From NCBI GenBank assembly GCA_036511595.1, contig DATCBY010000002.1, positions 1 to 35,232 of the forward strand: a stretch of DNA of 35,232 bases. Direction: 5' to 3'. Shown here piece after piece: positions 34,740 through 35,232 of the stretch. The notes beneath the pieces are model-generated. The model saw only the letters and a list, made by a program, of their open reading frames with translations. It was not told the DNA's origin and did not search any database. The stretch's first letter is position 1, and the number at the start of each line of letters is the position of its first letter. Both the position numbers and the translations under genes were made by a program. The DNA comes from DASZQY01 sp036511595. Its GTDB lineage: Bacteria > Pseudomonadota > Alphaproteobacteria > Rhizobiales > Kaistiaceae.

Positions 34740-35009
34740 ATGTTCAACCGCTCAGCCATCGCCAAGGAAGCCCACCGGGTGGCACGCATCTTCGCCGGCG
34801 GCTCGACGTCCTACCGGCAGGCGCTGTCTCTGGGTTTCAAGCAGGCGTGGCGCCACGCCAAGGGCATCGCCGAGATCGAACGCCGCGACGCCGCGATGTC
34901 GCCTGCAGAGCGGGCCCGGCGGGACGAAGCCATCATCATCCAGTGCAACAGCGACCGGCTGACCGCCGCTGACTACGCGCGTCTGAACGAACTGGCGCGC
35001 GCCGCCTGA
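34740..35009 (+). CDS. Small hypothetical protein of mobile-element type
   Basis: 89 aa. It begins MFNRSAIAKEAHRVARIF and contains SYRQALSLGFKQAWRHAKG. An N-terminal RSxI-x3-AH motif followed by a Tyr/Phe-xxAL-xxAW-xxAK helix recurs in short proteins of phages and plasmids, as far as I recall; no activity is known. A charged helix follows (IERRDAAMSPAERARRDEA) and then a DYARLNELARAA end. GTAGGGCAG upstream of ATG 34740 is a weak ribosome-binding site. Divergent from the XRE operon and probably repressed through the palindrome. Confidence 0.6.
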   Translation: MFNRSAIAKEAHRVARIFAGGSTSYRQALSLGFKQAWRHAKGIAEIERRDAAMSPAERARRDEAIIIQCNSDRLTAADYARLNELARAA

Positions 35010-35087
35010 ACAAGCGAGCCGGGCGGCGAGCGGCACCAGCCCGGCTCCACCTGCATCACCCGAGACAAGTTGGAACGGAAAACCCGA

Positions 35088-35232
35088 ATGGCACAGGCAC
35101 GAAAGCATAACAGAACACCCCGGGCTGCGTACTCGATCTGCCGGGAGTGGCGGCAAGTCCAACTCAAGGCCGAATACGAAATATCGATGCTCGACGAGCA
35201 TGACGACAACGGCACGGCGCTCATCAGCGATG
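35088..35232 (+). CDS. Partial hypothetical gene running off the window
   Basis: Open frame from ATG 35088 to the window end, 48 codons: MAQARKHNRTPRAAYSICRE, followed by WRQVQLKAEYEISMLDEHDD. The composition is coherent and charged. It follows the 34740 gene by 78 bases on the same strand. The 3' part is missing, so no assignment is made. Confidence 0.45.
   Translation, partial: MAQARKHNRTPRAAYSICREWRQVQLKAEYEISMLDEHDDNGTALISD

Larger units (their letters stand above)
29492..35232 (+). mobile_element. Integrated element/genomic island (right end not in window or unresolved)
   Basis: The left edge is the tRNA-Arg(CCU) 3' fragment at 29492-29541. Next come 11-bp tandem repeats, a tyrosine recombinase, short orphan genes, a decayed porin gene, a second partial tRNA-like sequence and a small XRE regulator module. 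This is the composition expected of an integrative element. No second copy of the 50-base fragment lies in the rest of the window, so the true right edge may be beyond 35232; alternatively, the element ends near 33690. Confidence 0.75.

Overview
This is a high-GC chromosomal window from an alphaproteobacterium, most likely Hyphomicrobiales (rhizobial order). The pointers are the urease cluster with an internal HupE/UreJ gene, ribose-type ABC importer genes, CelD-like and Omp25-like envelope proteins, and the style of the small XRE regulator. No species can be named from the sequence alone.

Layout: (1) 1-1383: tRNA-Leu(CAA) with its promoter, then an L-2-hydroxyglutarate oxidase gene. (2) 1579-10415, minus strand: urease cluster ureD-ureA-hupE/ureJ-ureB-ureC-ureE-ureF-ureG, followed by an M20 amidohydrolase and an MsbA-type ABC exporter. 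Together these cover urease subunits, a probable nickel permease and nickel-insertion chaperones. (3) 10648-15645, plus strand: envelope genes, namely a D,D-carboxypeptidase, an atypical CobW-family protein, a polysaccharide flippase and a CelD-like GNAT protein. (4) 15642-20091: acyl-CoA synthetase, CAP-domain lipoprotein, an isoprenylcysteine-methyltransferase-type membrane protein, and two tandem paralogous exported alpha/beta hydrolases. (5) 20103-25706, minus strand: a ribose-type importer (binding protein, double ATPase, two permeases) translationally linked to a 4-oxalocrotonate-type tautomerase and an SMP-30 lactonase, which looks like a sugar or sugar-acid uptake and catabolism operon. 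(6) 26077-29429: cytochrome b561, divergent from a cupredoxin followed by a response regulator and a histidine kinase.

(7) 29492 to the window end: an integrated element. Its left edge is a 3' fragment of a tRNA-Arg(CCU) gene, followed by two pairs of 11-bp tandem repeats, a tyrosine recombinase, and short cargo genes. The cargo includes an exported protein with six evenly spaced cysteine pairs and Trp-rich repeats, a zinc-ribbon-like protein, a decayed Omp25-like porin (nonsense plus frameshift), a 5' half of a second tRNA-like sequence, and a small XRE regulator operon divergent from a short gene across a perfect 21-bp palindrome. The right edge of the element is not defined.

The most unusual items are the Cys/Trp repeat protein, the split tRNA halves flanking the integrase segment, the palindromic switch region at 34664-34710, and the CobW-family protein whose GTP-recognition motifs are degenerate. 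All functional calls are by recognition of protein families and motifs; no database search was run.
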